Source: CALOBA01 sp942491465 | GTDB taxonomy: Bacteria; Pseudomonadota; Gammaproteobacteria; Chromatiales; Chromatiaceae | Assembly: GCA_942491465.1 (NCBI GenBank) | Contig: CALOBA010000028.1 | Coordinates: 1 to 64,000 of the forward strand | DNA: 64,000 nucleotides | Direction of reading: 5' to 3' | Part shown: positions 37,215 through 46,781 of the stretch, in pieces | Layout: every line of letters starts with the position of its first letter | Numbering within the stretch: the first letter of the stretch is position 1 | The notes under the pieces: generated by a model | Told to the model about the DNA's origin: nothing | Database searches by the model: none | What the model saw: only the letters and a program-made list of their open reading frames with translations | Program-made: the position numbers and the translations under genes

Positions 37215-38993
37215 CTAGTCCGGCGGGCCGAACCAGAGGATGTGCTCGCCCGGCTCCGCCTTCAGCCCGTGGCCGGCCTCAAACAGGCGGACGTCCTTTT
37301 TCGCACCGATGACCAGCACCAGGATCGCGCCCTCGGGCAAGGACTCGTTGAACCGGTCCATGCCGAATTCCCCGGTGATATGGGTGCTGTGGAATTCCCA
37401 GCCTCGGTACCATCGGCGCTGCAGGTGCTCGTAGACCACATCCTCGCCGAGGGCGATGCGGCCGCGGGCGGTGGGGTTCGGCCGGCGCGGCTCGGCGGTC
37501 TCGCCGCTGGCGAGCTGGAACACCCGCTGGCGCCCCAGTTCCGGGGCGAAATGGGCGCAGGCCAGGGCGTTGTAGCTGTCGTTGTTGGTCACCGCGAGCA
37601 GGCTGGCGTAGTCGCCGAGCTCCAGCGCATACTCGGCGTGTTCGGAGAGCAGCTCGCCGAAATAGACCGGGATGCCGGCCAGCCGCGCCTTGCGCAACCG
37701 GTGCCAGGAGCTGTCGGCGACGATCACCGGGACATCCTTGCGGTGCAGGGTCTCGGCCAGTCCGCTGCCCCAGGCGGTGCCGCCGGCGATGATCAGCCCG
37801 CCGGCGCGCTTGGCGCTGAGGTCGAGCCGGCGGGCCAGCCAGCCCAGGCTGAAGCCGTGCAGCGTGACCGTGCTCAGGATGAGCACGAACACCAGCGGCA
37901 GCAGCAGCTCGCCGCCGGCATAGCCCTGGGCCGCCAGGGCCGGTCCGAATACGCCGGCAACGGCCGCGGCGACCACGCCGCGGGGCGCGATCCAGCCCAC
38001 CAGGGTGCGCTCCTGCCAGCTCATGCCGGCGCCGATGGTGCTGATCCAGATGGCCGCCGGTCGCACCAGCAGGATGATGCACAGGATCAGCAGCAGGCCG
38101 CGCCAGTCCAGGGACAGCATGATCCGCGGGTCCAGGTCCGCGGTCAGCAGCAGGAAGACCCCGGACACCAGCAGGACGGTGATGTACTCCTTGAAGCGTC
38201 GGATCTCGCCGATGCTCGGCAGGTTCATGTTGCCGAGCACAAGCCCCATCACGGTGGCGGCGATCAGGCCGGCCTCTTCCAGCACCAGGTTGGAGACGGC
38301 ATAGGCGCCCAGCGCCGTGGCCAGGGCGATGGGTCCCTTCAGGTATTCGGGGACCTGACCGGCCAGGAAGGCGCGGCCCAGCAGCCAGCCGCCGACGCCG
38401 CCGAGCATGACCGCGGTGCCGATGCCGAGGAGGCTGTGGGGCAGGGTGTCGCCGAGCAGGTTGCGCTCGCCGCCGACGAAATACTCGAAGATCAGGACCA
38501 CGAGGACGGCACCGATGGGGTCGTTGACGATGCCTTCCCACTTCAGATAGGAGGCCGGGCGCCGGCGCAGCCGGGCCTGGCGCAGCAGCGGCAGGATGAC
38601 GGTCGGACCGGTGACGATGGTGATGGCGCCGAAGACCATGGCCACCGGCCAGGACAGGCCGCCGATGGTGTGGGCGGCGGTGGTGGCGAGTCCGAAGCCG
38701 AGCACGACGGCCAAGGTGATCAAGCGGTTGACGCCGGCGGCGGCCTGGCGCAGCTCGGCCAGTCGCAGCGAGAGTCCGCCTTCGAACAGGATGGCGGCGA
38801 CCGCGAGCTTGATCACCGGCTGATAGGCGACCCCCAAGGCCTCGCTGGGGCGGATGATGCCGAGGACCGGACCGATCATGAGTCCGCAGACCGAGAGCAG
38901 CACGATGCCGGGTAGCTGGAAGCGCCAAGCCAACCACTGGGCGGCCATCCCGAGCACGATCATCATGGCCAGGGCTTCGGTCAAGTAGTGCAT
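37215..38993 (-). CDS. Cation:proton antiporter with C-terminal TrkA-N domain
   Basis: CPA-type Na+(K+)/H+ antiporter of 592 residues. About 12 helices occupy residues 1-390, with the substrate region EGIVNDPIGAVLVVLIFEYF and the later WIAPRGVVAAAVAGVFGPAL typical of NhaP-like carriers. From about 395 a Rossmann-type RCK/TrkA-N domain follows (GGLIIAGGTAWGSGLAETLH, VPVIVADSSWHRLRKARLAG, YASLLAVTNNDSYNALACAH), and the last 80 residues resemble TrkA-C. ATG at 38993 has AAGGAG upstream; the longer frame to 39110 overlaps the promoter of the next gene. Confidence 0.9.
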   Translation of the reverse strand: MHYLTEALAMMIVLGMAAQWLAWRFQLPGIVLLSVCGLMIGPVLGIIRPSEALGVAYQPVIKLAVAAILFEGGLSLRLAELRQAAAGVNRLITLAVVLGFGLATTAAHTIGGLSWPVAMVFGAITIVTGPTVILPLLRQARLRRRPASYLKWEGIVNDPIGAVLVVLIFEYFVGGERNLLGDTLPHSLLGIGTAVMLGGVGGWLLGRAFLAGQVPEYLKGPIALATALGAYAVSNLVLEEAGLIAATVMGLVLGNMNLPSIGEIRRFKEYITVLLVSGVFLLLTADLDPRIMLSLDWRGLLLILCIILLVRPAAIWISTIGAGMSWQERTLVGWIAPRGVVAAAVAGVFGPALAAQGYAGGELLLPLVFVLILSTVTLHGFSLGWLARRLDLSAKRAGGLIIAGGTAWGSGLAETLHRKDVPVIVADSSWHRLRKARLAGIPVYFGELLSEHAEYALELGDYASLLAVTNNDSYNALACAHFAPELGRQRVFQLASGETAEPRRPNPTARGRIALGEDVVYEHLQRRWYRGWEFHSTHITGEFGMDRFNESLPEGAILVLVIGAKKDVRLFEAGHGLKAEPGEHILWFGPPD

Positions 38994-39213
38994 GGAGAGG
39001 CTCCTTGGCGGTGGGGGCTGGCGGCACGTTGACATATCGCCGGGCACCCCGCAAGCATTGCCACCGGGGCCTGCGGCGGATGCGGGGCCGCTTCGGCGCG
39101 GAGCAGTCACGCGCAGGGGTGGGCGATTTTCCTATACTCTACGCGCGTGCATTCTCCAGGCCCCGGTCATGTCGTCGAGGCCCCTGTCTCCGGGAGTCGT
39201 GGGAGCCCAATCG

Positions 39214-40524
39214 ATGAAGCTCAAACAGATCGTCCTGATCCTCGCAATCGTCCTGTCCACGCCGGTGGTGCTGTATGGGGCGATCTACGCTTACCTTTAC
39301 GACCAAGTCACAAGCGAGCTGGCGGGGCTGAAGCGAGAGCTCGAGCCGGTCGCCTACCTGGGCTATGCCGAGGTGCGGGTCGGAGCGCTGGGCGGTGTCG
39401 AGGTCGACGATTTCGAGCTGGTGATGCTCGACAGCGGCAGGGCCATCGAGATCGACCGGATTGCCATGCGTGCATCCGATCCGCTATGGCTGCCGGTGAT
39501 CAGCGGCCTGCGGCGCATCGCGCTGCCGGATCTTCCGCAGGAGCTGTCGGTCGAGCTGATTGGGCTCAGGCTGCAACGCGACGACGTCGCCGCGGTGATC
39601 GAGTACCTGAGCGGGGTACGGGCCGACAGTTCCGGCGTTGGGCGGCGGGTGCTGGCGGGGATCTGCGGGCTTCCGCCCGGCGAGGAGATGCGTCGTTGGC
39701 TGGACCGCAGCCTGCCTGAAGAACCGGTCTACGACCTGCGCATCCGAATTCAGGACGGTCCCCGCGGCGGGGCCGATGTGTTGAGTCTGACCCTCAACTT
39801 GCATCAGGTCGGCGAGCTGCGGCTTGATCTGTTCGCCCGATTGAATCGATATGGCGCCGCCGCGGGGCTGCTCGATGCGGCCTCGATCCGCAAGCTCGAT
39901 CTGGACTCGCGGCTCGACGCGGAATGGCTCTCCGGCGCCAAGCAGACCTGTGCGTCGATGGGCGGCGCCTCGGCCGCGTCGATCGATCGGCGCTTGATCG
40001 ATGACGCCGACAGCATCTTCGGCGATATCTTCGGTCTCGTCCCCGACGACGCCCTGCTCGATGCGTTGCGCGACTACCTCGCCGGCAAGGCGCTGAATGT
40101 GGTGCTCGATCCCACCGCCCTCGATCTGGTCGGGAGCTATCCGCCGGAGTCGGTGGCCGAGCTCATCGACCTCCAGGTCTCTGTCGAGGGCGAGCAGCTG
40201 ACCAGGCCCGGGTTCCGGGCCCCGCGGGCACCGGTGGTGTCGGTGGAGGCCGCCGCTGCGGATGCGCCGGCACGGCCCGGGGACCTGATCGACTTCGATG
40301 TGCTTGCGCGCTGCCTCGGCTGCGTGGTCACCGTCCGGCTCAAGGACGGGCGCGAGCGCCAAGGCGTCGCCGACGACCTCGATGCGACAACGCTCTCCCT
40401 GATGTCGTTCGTTCGCGCCTACTCAAACAGTGCCAGGCAGACAACGGCGCGCAAGGGCACGATGACCGTGTATCTGCGACGTACCGATATTGAATGGGTT
40501 CGCTTTGAGGCGCCGCCGCGCTAA
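39214..40524 (+). CDS. Hypothetical membrane-anchored protein
   Basis: A 436-residue protein with a single N-terminal membrane helix (QIVLILAIVLSTPVVLYGAI) and a periplasmic body. No known family was recognised. Cysteines occur in VLAGICGLPPGEE, AKQTCASMGG and LARCLGCVVTVRLKDGRERQ; the last segment (residues ~365-430) looks like a small beta-barrel/SH3-like domain. The ATG at 39214 is the first that places the helix at the N-terminus. It is convergent with the FixJ-type gene, 20 bp between stops. Confidence 0.7.
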   Translation: MKLKQIVLILAIVLSTPVVLYGAIYAYLYDQVTSELAGLKRELEPVAYLGYAEVRVGALGGVEVDDFELVMLDSGRAIEIDRIAMRASDPLWLPVISGLRRIALPDLPQELSVELIGLRLQRDDVAAVIEYLSGVRADSSGVGRRVLAGICGLPPGEEMRRWLDRSLPEEPVYDLRIRIQDGPRGGADVLSLTLNLHQVGELRLDLFARLNRYGAAAGLLDAASIRKLDLDSRLDAEWLSGAKQTCASMGGASAASIDRRLIDDADSIFGDIFGLVPDDALLDALRDYLAGKALNVVLDPTALDLVGSYPPESVAELIDLQVSVEGEQLTRPGFRAPRAPVVSVEAAAADAPARPGDLIDFDVLARCLGCVVTVRLKDGRERQGVADDLDATTLSLMSFVRAYSNSARQTTARKGTMTVYLRRTDIEWVRFEAPPR

Positions 40525-40544
40525 CGGCGACCGCGTGGCTCGGG

Positions 40545-41159
40545 CTACTGGGCGTTGGCCGCGACGGACAACAGCACCAGGTCCACCAGCGTCTTGGCCT
40601 GGGTCTTCTCCATGATCTTGGCCCGGTGTGATTCCACCGTGCGAACGCTGATGCCGAGCGTCTCGGCAATGCCCCGATTGGCCTCGCCGGCGACGATGTG
40701 CGCGAAGACCTGGCGCTCGCGCGGGGTCAGCGATGCCAGTCGCTGCAACGCCTCGCTGGTGGACATGCCGGCGGCCGGCTCGCGGGCTTGGCGCAGCACG
40801 CCCTGTACCCGCTCGAGCAGCGCCTGGCCGCTGAACGGCTTGGTGATGAAGTCCGCCGCACCCAGCTTCATTGCGTATACCGCCATGTCGATGTCGCCAT
40901 GACCGGAGATCATGATCACCGGTATGCCGGGGTAGTCGCGGCGCAGGCGCTCCAGCAGGCTGATGCCGCTGACGCCGGGCAGGCGCACATCGAGCAGGAT
41001 GGCGTCGCCCTGATCGGGGCCGGTGCCCAGGGCCTCGATGAAGGCATCGGCATTGTCGTGGGTTGCAGTCTCGATGGCGACCGATTGCAAGAGCAGTGCC
41101 AGCGATCGGCGCATCTCCTCGTCGTCGTCGACCACATGAACCAAGGGTCTGGTGATCAT
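40545..41159 (-). CDS. FixJ/TodT-type response regulator
   Basis: A 204-residue two-component regulator. The receiver domain (1-120) has VVDDDEEM, the phospho-acceptor Asp in ILLDVRLPGVSG (about residue 57), ISGHGD and DFITKPF. The C-terminal LuxR-type helix-turn-helix is LTPRERQVFAHIVAGEANRG followed by GISVRTVESHRAKIMEKTQA. FixJ-family proteins switch transcription in response to a cognate sensor kinase; none lies next to it here. Confidence 0.92.
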   Translation of the reverse strand: MITRPLVHVVDDDEEMRRSLALLLQSVAIETATHDNADAFIEALGTGPDQGDAILLDVRLPGVSGISLLERLRRDYPGIPVIMISGHGDIDMAVYAMKLGAADFITKPFSGQALLERVQGVLRQAREPAAGMSTSEALQRLASLTPRERQVFAHIVAGEANRGIAETLGISVRTVESHRAKIMEKTQAKTLVDLVLLSVAANAQ

Positions 41160-41685
41160 AAGGATTGTTTCTCGCTAAGCCTGTACGCGATGCGACGGAT
41201 GGGCGCCGATGTTGGACGACGGCCGGCGGCCATTGTTCCATTGGGGTTGGACTGACTCAAGCCCGATCGCGCCAAGGCGCTGATTCGGGCCGCTCGTCGA
41301 TCCGTTTGCAGGTTGGAGCAATCGGTGGCGCATGTGCTGGCGTGTCGTGAGTATGCCCGCCGGATGAAATTCCGTCACCTGGCGATGGTAGAATGGTCGG
41401 CTTCGAACATTGGGGTCGCAATGCCCCTGCCACCGTCCGGTGGCGGTTCGCGCCCAGCCTGGGCGCAGCCTTATCCGCGGAGCCTGAGCCGATGTCGTCC
41501 GTCTCGACGTTGTCCGGACCGAATGTCCGGGCAAGGCCCGCCCCGCGTCCAAGGTCGTCAGCACACGCTTGGACTGCGTGCCGTCCTCCGCGATTGATTC
41601 ACGGGAGCGGGTCCGCCTGCTGCGGCAGCGGACCGGTCGGCGCAGCCGGCGTTTCGCCTGCCCGTTCGGCAGGAAGGAGCCCTCC
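41160..41685. other. Intergenic, divergent promoter region
   Basis: 526 bp between the FixJ-type and KamA-type starts. The palindrome GCGCCCAGCCTGGGCGC lies near 41449-41465. No T run follows, so it is not an ordinary terminator. The open frames here read as shadows. Promoters in both directions must be present but no consensus is obvious. Confidence 0.4.
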
Positions 41686-43065
41686 ATGACTCAACCGACG
41701 CAGATTCGTCCGCGCTCGTCCATGACGCCCCCGGTGGCCAAACCCGGTCGGCCGTTTCATGTCTACACCCAGCGCGACCTCGCCCGCATCACCGCAATCC
41801 ATCACCTCCCCGCGGAGCAGCGCTTCGCCATGAAGGTGGTGTCCACGGTGCTGCCGTTTCGCGTCAACGACTACGTGATCGAGAACCTGATCGACTGGAG
41901 CCGAGTCCCCGATGATCCCATCTTTCGGCTGACCTTTCCGCAGCCGGGGATGCTCTCACCGGAGCACTTCGCCCGCGTGCGCGATCTGCTGCATCGGCAG
42001 GCGTCGTCGGCGGCGCTGAACAGCGAGGTTCAGCGCATCCGCATGGAGCTCAATCCGCATCCGGCCGGCCAGCTGGAGCTGAACATGCCGCGCCTCCCCG
42101 ATGGCGAGATCGTGCCGGGCATGCAGCACAAGTATCGCGAGACCCTGCTGTTCTTCCCGAGCCAGGGGCAGACCTGTCACGCCTATTGCAGCTTCTGCTT
42201 CCGCTGGGCGCAATTCGTCGGCGACAAGTCGTTGCGCATCGCCAGCACTGAGGCCACCCAGCTGCACAGCTACCTGCGCCACCGCCGGCAGGTCTCGGAC
42301 CTGCTCATCACCGGCGGAGATCCGATGGTCATGAAGACCAAGCATCTGGCGGCCTACCTGGAGCCGCTGCTGGGCCGGGACTTCGACCATATCCGCAACA
42401 TCCGCATCGGCACCAAGGCCCTGACATTCTGGCCCCATCGATTCGTCGACGACGCCGATGCCGATGCGCTGCTGGCGCTGCTCGAGCGTTTGGTGGCGGC
42501 GGGCAAGCACGTCGCCATCATGGCCCACCTCAATCACTGGCGGGAGATCGACACCCCGGTCTGTGCCGATGCCGTCGCACGGCTGCGTGCCACCGGTGCC
42601 CAGATCCGCAGCCAGGGGCCGCTGCTGGCCCACATCAATGACGACGCCGATTGCTGGGCGCGGCTGTGGCGGGATCAGGTCCGCCTCGGGATCATGCCGT
42701 ACTATATGTTCATCGAGCGCGACACCGGCGCCCACAACTATTTCAAGGTGCCGCTGGAGCGGACCTGGCGGGTCTATCGCGAGGCCATCAGCAAGGTCTC
42801 GGGGCTGGCGCGCACGGCCCGGGGACCGAGCATGAGTGCGGGTCCGGGCAAGATCGAGATCCAGGGTGTCGCCGAGGTGGCCGGGGAGCGCGTGTTCGTG
42901 CTGCGATTCCTGCAGGGCCGCAATCCCGATTGGGTCGATCGGCCGTTCTTTGCCCGCTACGATCCCGAGGCCGCTTGGCTCGATGATCTGCGACCGGCCT
43001 TCGGCGAGCAGACGTTCTTTTTTGAGCAGGAGTATCGCAATCGCTGGCTCGGAGCCCTGCACTGA
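41686..43065 (+). CDS. KamA-family radical SAM protein (lysine 2,3-aminomutase-like)
   Basis: A 459-residue radical SAM enzyme. The [4Fe-4S]-binding motif is CHAYCSFC near residue 164. Other blocks match the lysine aminomutase family: KYRETLLFFPSQGQ, DLLITGGDPMVMKTKHLAAY, IRIGTKALTFWPHRF, HLNHWREIDTP and GIMPYYMFIERDTGAHNYF. A lysine in SAGPGKIEIQG sits where the PLP-binding lysine of LAM lies. It is longer than EpmB and diverged, so the substrate (a free amino acid or a protein lysine) is unknown. AGGAAGGAG precedes the ATG. Confidence 0.85.
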   Translation: MTQPTQIRPRSSMTPPVAKPGRPFHVYTQRDLARITAIHHLPAEQRFAMKVVSTVLPFRVNDYVIENLIDWSRVPDDPIFRLTFPQPGMLSPEHFARVRDLLHRQASSAALNSEVQRIRMELNPHPAGQLELNMPRLPDGEIVPGMQHKYRETLLFFPSQGQTCHAYCSFCFRWAQFVGDKSLRIASTEATQLHSYLRHRRQVSDLLITGGDPMVMKTKHLAAYLEPLLGRDFDHIRNIRIGTKALTFWPHRFVDDADADALLALLERLVAAGKHVAIMAHLNHWREIDTPVCADAVARLRATGAQIRSQGPLLAHINDDADCWARLWRDQVRLGIMPYYMFIERDTGAHNYFKVPLERTWRVYREAISKVSGLARTARGPSMSAGPGKIEIQGVAEVAGERVFVLRFLQGRNPDWVDRPFFARYDPEAAWLDDLRPAFGEQTFFFEQEYRNRWLGALH

Positions 43066-43100
43066 GCGTCGGCTGCGGCGCGGTGACGAGGGCTTCGCGC

Positions 43101-43340
43101 TCAATGCCGGCCCCGGTAGAGCGCCAGGAAGGCGCGCTCGGAGAAGCCGTCGAGCCGTCGCTCACCGACGATCAGCACCGGCACGCCGCGTGCCCCCATG
43201 CGCTCCAGGGCCTTGCGGGCCTTGGCGCTGCGGCTGATGTCCAGCTCGCGAAAGGCGATGCCTTCGCGCTTCAGAAAGGTCTTGGCGCGGCGGCAACTGC
43301 CGCAGCCGGGGCTGGTGTAGAGGGTGACCTGTATCGGCAT
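43101..43340 (-). CDS. Glutaredoxin-family thiol protein
   Basis: A 79-residue protein: MPIQVTLYTSPGCGSCRRAK with redox-active Cys13 and Cys16, then FLKREGIAFRELDISRSAKA and the conserved cis-proline block ARGVPVLIVGERRLDGFSER. It probably reduces disulfides or carries thiols in the cytoplasm. The ATG at 43340 is chosen because the fold begins there; the open frame continues upstream to 43385. Convergent with the KamA-like gene. Confidence 0.87.
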   Translation of the reverse strand: MPIQVTLYTSPGCGSCRRAKTFLKREGIAFRELDISRSAKARKALERMGARGVPVLIVGERRLDGFSERAFLALYRGRH

Positions 43341-43450
43341 CGTCTGCTCTGTCTTGTGACTTGGAGGGGAGGCTGCTCGGGGCAACGGCGCCGAGGTGCC
43401 TCGCCGTCGACCGCCGGATATGGCTCAACGCTCGCAGGGGGGCACGCCCA

Positions 43451-44899
43451 TTGCGCATTCTACTGATCAAACCCAAGGCGCGGCTCGCATCCATCCTCGG
43501 CCTGCAGGCCTGGCAGCTGTTGGAGCCGCTGGAGCTGGGCTACCTGGCCGCGGCGGCGGGCCCCGGACACCTGATCCGTATCCTGGATCTGCGCTTGGCG
43601 GCCTGGCCGGGGATGGCGCTGGAGCTGGCGTTGCGGCGCTTTCGCCCGGAGCTGGTGGGGATCACCGGATACTCCCATGAAGGCTCGATCGTCAAAGGGC
43701 TGGCCCGACAGGTCCGGGAGCGTCTCCCCAACGCGCTCATCGTCGTCGGTGGGCATCATGCCACCGTTGACCCCCGGGATTATTGCATCGGCGCCATCGA
43801 TGCGATCGTCCGCGGCGAGGGCTGCGGGCCCTTTCGGATGCTGGTGGACGCGGCGGCGGCCGGGCGTGAGCTCGAGGGCATCCCCCAGGTGCTGCTGCCG
43901 ACCGCCACTTGGCCCGACGGCAGCACCGAGGATTGGCCGCAGTTCCCGGACCCGGCCGGGCTGCCCGAGCCGCGGCGCGACCTCTGGGACCCGCGGGTCT
44001 ATCGCGGCGTCTGGACCGGCGAGCACTTGCCGCGGCTGCATCCGCTGTTTCCGCGTGTGGCCATGGTGCGGACCTCCTGGGGCTGCAAGATGCGCTGCTC
44101 GTTCTGCATCGTGCCCCACCTGTGCCGGGGGATGCATCAGCCGCGACCGGTGGCTGCGGTGGCCGAGGAGATCGCCCGCGCCCCGGCCGAACACATCTAT
44201 TTCAGCGACGACGAGAACTTCATCGACGAGCATTTCGCCTGGGAGCTGGCCGATGCCCTGGCCCGCAGGGGCGTGCGCAAGCGCTATTTTGCCTGGACCC
44301 GGGCCACCACCGTCAACCGCTCGCCGGAGCTGCTGCGGCGCTGGCGCGAGATCGGCCTGGATGCGGCCTTTATCGGCTTCGAGTTCCCGACCAACGAAGA
44401 GCTCAAACGCGCCGCGAAGGGCGGCAGCGTTGCCGCCAACGAGCGCGCGCTCGACAAGCTGCGCGCCATGGGCATCGCCGTGCATGCGGCCTTCATGGTG
44501 CAGCCGGACTACGGCGAGGCCGAGATCGAGCGGCTGCGGCGCTATGTGCAGGGCCTGCCGCCGGTGCAGTGCAGCTTCACCGTGTGCACGCCGTCGCCGG
44601 GCACCCCCGATTACGCCGCCATCGCCCCGCGCATCTGGGTCGACAATCCGCACGATCTGCACGACTGCATGCACCCGCTCACGCCCACGCGGCTGCCGTT
44701 GCGGCAGTTCGCGCACCGCTTCGCGGATCTCGCCAGCGATGCGCTGCAAAAGGTGCCAATGCGCGTGCAGCGGCACCTGCCACCGCCCCCGGACCTGGCT
44801 CGGGTCGCCTGGGCCAGCCAGCGCTACCACCGCGGTCTGCGCGCCATCTATCGGGACTATCCGCGGGAGCTTTGGGATTGGGAGGGCGAGGGCGATTAG
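43451..44899 (+). CDS. B12-binding radical SAM protein
   Basis: A protein of about 482 residues with an N-terminal cobalamin-binding-like Rossmann domain (LRILLIKPKARLASI, PELVGITGYSHEGSIVKGLA, ALIVVGGHHATVDP) and a radical SAM domain with CKMRCSFC near residue 213, IYFSDDENFIDEHFAWELAD and AFIGFEFPTNEELKRAAKGG. Such enzymes often methylate or rearrange lipids and secondary metabolites. TTG at 43451 is favoured: GGGGGG lies upstream and starting at 43361 would leave only 20 bp to the divergent glutaredoxin start. It is near the DUF2334, glycosyltransferase and sulfotransferase genes, which face it. Confidence 0.85.
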   Translation: MRILLIKPKARLASILGLQAWQLLEPLELGYLAAAAGPGHLIRILDLRLAAWPGMALELALRRFRPELVGITGYSHEGSIVKGLARQVRERLPNALIVVGGHHATVDPRDYCIGAIDAIVRGEGCGPFRMLVDAAAAGRELEGIPQVLLPTATWPDGSTEDWPQFPDPAGLPEPRRDLWDPRVYRGVWTGEHLPRLHPLFPRVAMVRTSWGCKMRCSFCIVPHLCRGMHQPRPVAAVAEEIARAPAEHIYFSDDENFIDEHFAWELADALARRGVRKRYFAWTRATTVNRSPELLRRWREIGLDAAFIGFEFPTNEELKRAAKGGSVAANERALDKLRAMGIAVHAAFMVQPDYGEAEIERLRRYVQGLPPVQCSFTVCTPSPGTPDYAAIAPRIWVDNPHDLHDCMHPLTPTRLPLRQFAHRFADLASDALQKVPMRVQRHLPPPPDLARVAWASQRYHRGLRAIYRDYPRELWDWEGEGD

Positions 44900-44913
44900 T
44901 CGGTCGTTCCGGC

Positions 44914-45621
44914 CTAGAGCGCCTGATAGTCGATTGCGCTGGGATAGGTTGCGAGGTCCCGCGCCAGCTGCGAGCCCAGCCGCAGGCCGAGGTCGTAGGG
45001 GTGCAGGCCGATCCGCAAGCGGCCGCTGCGGGTGCCGCGCCAGCGGTTCAGGGCGTTCCAGGCGCGGATGATCGGGACGCGGATGGCGCGATCGGCCTCA
45101 TAGCCAAGCATCGGGATGGGGTGATAGCAGCCGCTGCGGGCGTCGAGCACGCCGTTGAAATCCTCGTAGAGTCCGAACGGGGTCTCCTCGATCAACTGCA
45201 CGGCGGAGACCCTGCCCATGGCCCAGGCCGGCGGCACATAGAGCGCCGGCGGCTCTAAACCGTGATCCGCGAACCAGTGATGGCAGCGGCGGATCAGATC
45301 GATGATGCCGTCCGTATCCAGATCCAGGTGCTCGGCGACCTGGCGCGAGATCAGCAGGCTGTGCAGGCGGTGATAGGGGCGGCGAATCCGCGCCACCTCA
45401 TGCCGCCAGCCATGGCCCGCCAGGCGGTAGCCGGCGCGCTGCAAGGCCCGCAGCTCGTCGATGTCGGCGCTGCCCCAGCCCGTGCCCGGGACCACGAGCA
45501 GGGTCACCGGGCTGACCCGGTGCTGCTCGAGCAGGGCGATGGTCTCGCGCACCGCGGGCATGGTCTGCGGCATCAGATCGTGGATGGAGACCAGGACTTC
45601 GGGCGTCTTGCGCTGGCCCAT
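44914..45621 (-). CDS. DUF2334 polysaccharide deacetylase-like protein
   Basis: A 235-residue protein with a carbohydrate-esterase-4-like fold: VLVSIHDLMPQTMPAVRETI (metal-binding Asp), LAGHGWRHEVARIRRPYHRL (HxxxH-like metal site), DGIIDLIRRCHHWFADHGLE and LRIGLHPYDLGL. DUF2334 proteins are predicted to deacetylate glycans. The start at 45621 leaves a 5 bp gap to the preceding glycosyltransferase stop, so these genes are one operon and the enzyme may act on the same glycan. Confidence 0.82.
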   Translation of the reverse strand: MGQRKTPEVLVSIHDLMPQTMPAVRETIALLEQHRVSPVTLLVVPGTGWGSADIDELRALQRAGYRLAGHGWRHEVARIRRPYHRLHSLLISRQVAEHLDLDTDGIIDLIRRCHHWFADHGLEPPALYVPPAWAMGRVSAVQLIEETPFGLYEDFNGVLDARSGCYHPIPMLGYEADRAIRVPIIRAWNALNRWRGTRSGRLRIGLHPYDLGLRLGSQLARDLATYPSAIDYQAL

Positions 45622-45626
45622 CGTGC

Positions 45627-46781
45627 TCAAGCCGCCGGCGCCGGGCCGGACAGGATGCTGATCCAATGGCGCAGATTGTCATCGTTGACCCGCACCGCCG
45701 CCGCCCGCGCATAGCGGGCGGTCTGCTCGCGCAGCGCCGGGTCGAGGGCGGCCACGCGGGCCAGCGTGTCGGCCAGGGATTCGTCGGCGGCCATCTGAAA
45801 CAGGCCGCGCTCCAGGTGTTCCCAGCTGAGGATGCCGCATTGGGCCGAGACCACGACGATCCGGGCGCGGGCCATGGCCTCCAGCGCCACCGTGCCGAAG
45901 GATTCCACGGTCGACGGCAGCACCAGCACGTCGGTGTTGTCCACCAGCGGCAGGATGCGCGAGCGCCGGACCCAGCCGCTGTACTCCAGGTTGTCCAGGC
46001 GCGCCGCCTGTTCTTCGATCCAGGACCGCAACGGCCCGTCGCCGGCGACCTGGAACTGGAGGTCGGGCAGGGCCTCGGCGGCGCTCACCACGGCCTGGAG
46101 GTTCTTCTCCGGTGCCAACCGGCCGGCGAACAGGACCCGTTCGAGTCGCGGGCGCAGGGGCACCACGGGCTCCGCCAGGAAGCGTCGCGGGATCGACGTG
46201 CCCATCAGATCGACCTGCTTGGCGCCGATCTCGTGGCCGATCTGGACCATTTCTTCGGAATTGGCCAGGATCAAGTCGGCCTCTCGAAACAGCTTGCGGT
46301 TGCAGCCGCCCAGGTACCATTGCACGAGTCCGGCGAATAGGCCGCTGTGGCCGTTGAGTTCGGCCAGGCGCTCGAAATGGGTATGGAAGCCGACGATCAG
46401 CCGCGCCCCGCGCCGCTTGGCGAGGAACATGCCGAGCATGCCGAACGGCCCCGGCGTCGGCACGATGACGGCGGTGGGCTGGGTCCTCGCCATGCGGCGG
46501 GTGACCAGCTTCGGCGATGGGAATAGGAAGCGCTGGGTCGGGTCGCCCGGCAGCGGCATCGCCAGTCCGCCATACCAGCGACCACTATGAAAGCGCGGGG
46601 AGATCAGTTCGACGCGGGCGCCGACCGCCTCCAGGTGCTCGGCCAGGTCGCGGTAGTAGGCGCCGACGCCGTTGCGCTCCGGGGCGGCGTCGGAGACGAT
46701 GGCCACGCGCAATCCGGCGGCCGCGGCCTCCACGTCGCCGGACAATGGCGCCTTGTGCTCCCCGTTGTCGATGCTCAGCAC
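45627..46781 (-). CDS. Glycosyltransferase, GT4 type
   Basis: A 384-residue GT-B enzyme: LRVAIVSDAAPERNGVGAYY with the acceptor loop, AVIVPTPGPFGMLGMFLAKR, LIVGFHTHFERLAELNGHSG typical of mannosyl/glucosyl lipid transferases, ERVLFAGRLAPEKNLQAVVS and the donor motif PSTVESFGTVALEAMARARI. Its ATG lies inside the end of the sulfotransferase gene (7 bp overlap), so the two are co-translated. It could glycosylate a lipid or polyol later deacetylated or sulfated by its neighbours. Confidence 0.86.
   Translation of the reverse strand: MLSIDNGEHKAPLSGDVEAAAAGLRVAIVSDAAPERNGVGAYYRDLAEHLEAVGARVELISPRFHSGRWYGGLAMPLPGDPTQRFLFPSPKLVTRRMARTQPTAVIVPTPGPFGMLGMFLAKRRGARLIVGFHTHFERLAELNGHSGLFAGLVQWYLGGCNRKLFREADLILANSEEMVQIGHEIGAKQVDLMGTSIPRRFLAEPVVPLRPRLERVLFAGRLAPEKNLQAVVSAAEALPDLQFQVAGDGPLRSWIEEQAARLDNLEYSGWVRRSRILPLVDNTDVLVLPSTVESFGTVALEAMARARIVVVSAQCGILSWEHLERGLFQMAADESLADTLARVAALDPALREQTARYARAAAVRVNDDNLRHWISILSGPAPAA

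Noticed and set aside
37242..38915. 557-codon plus-strand frame opposite the antiporter
   Set aside because: Gln/Gly/Asp-rich shadow of the NhaP/TrkA-type gene on the minus strand.
41160..41685. Riboswitch or tRNA in the long gap before the KamA-like gene
   Set aside because: No tRNA cloverleaf or known riboswitch consensus could be recognised; only one simple palindrome is present.
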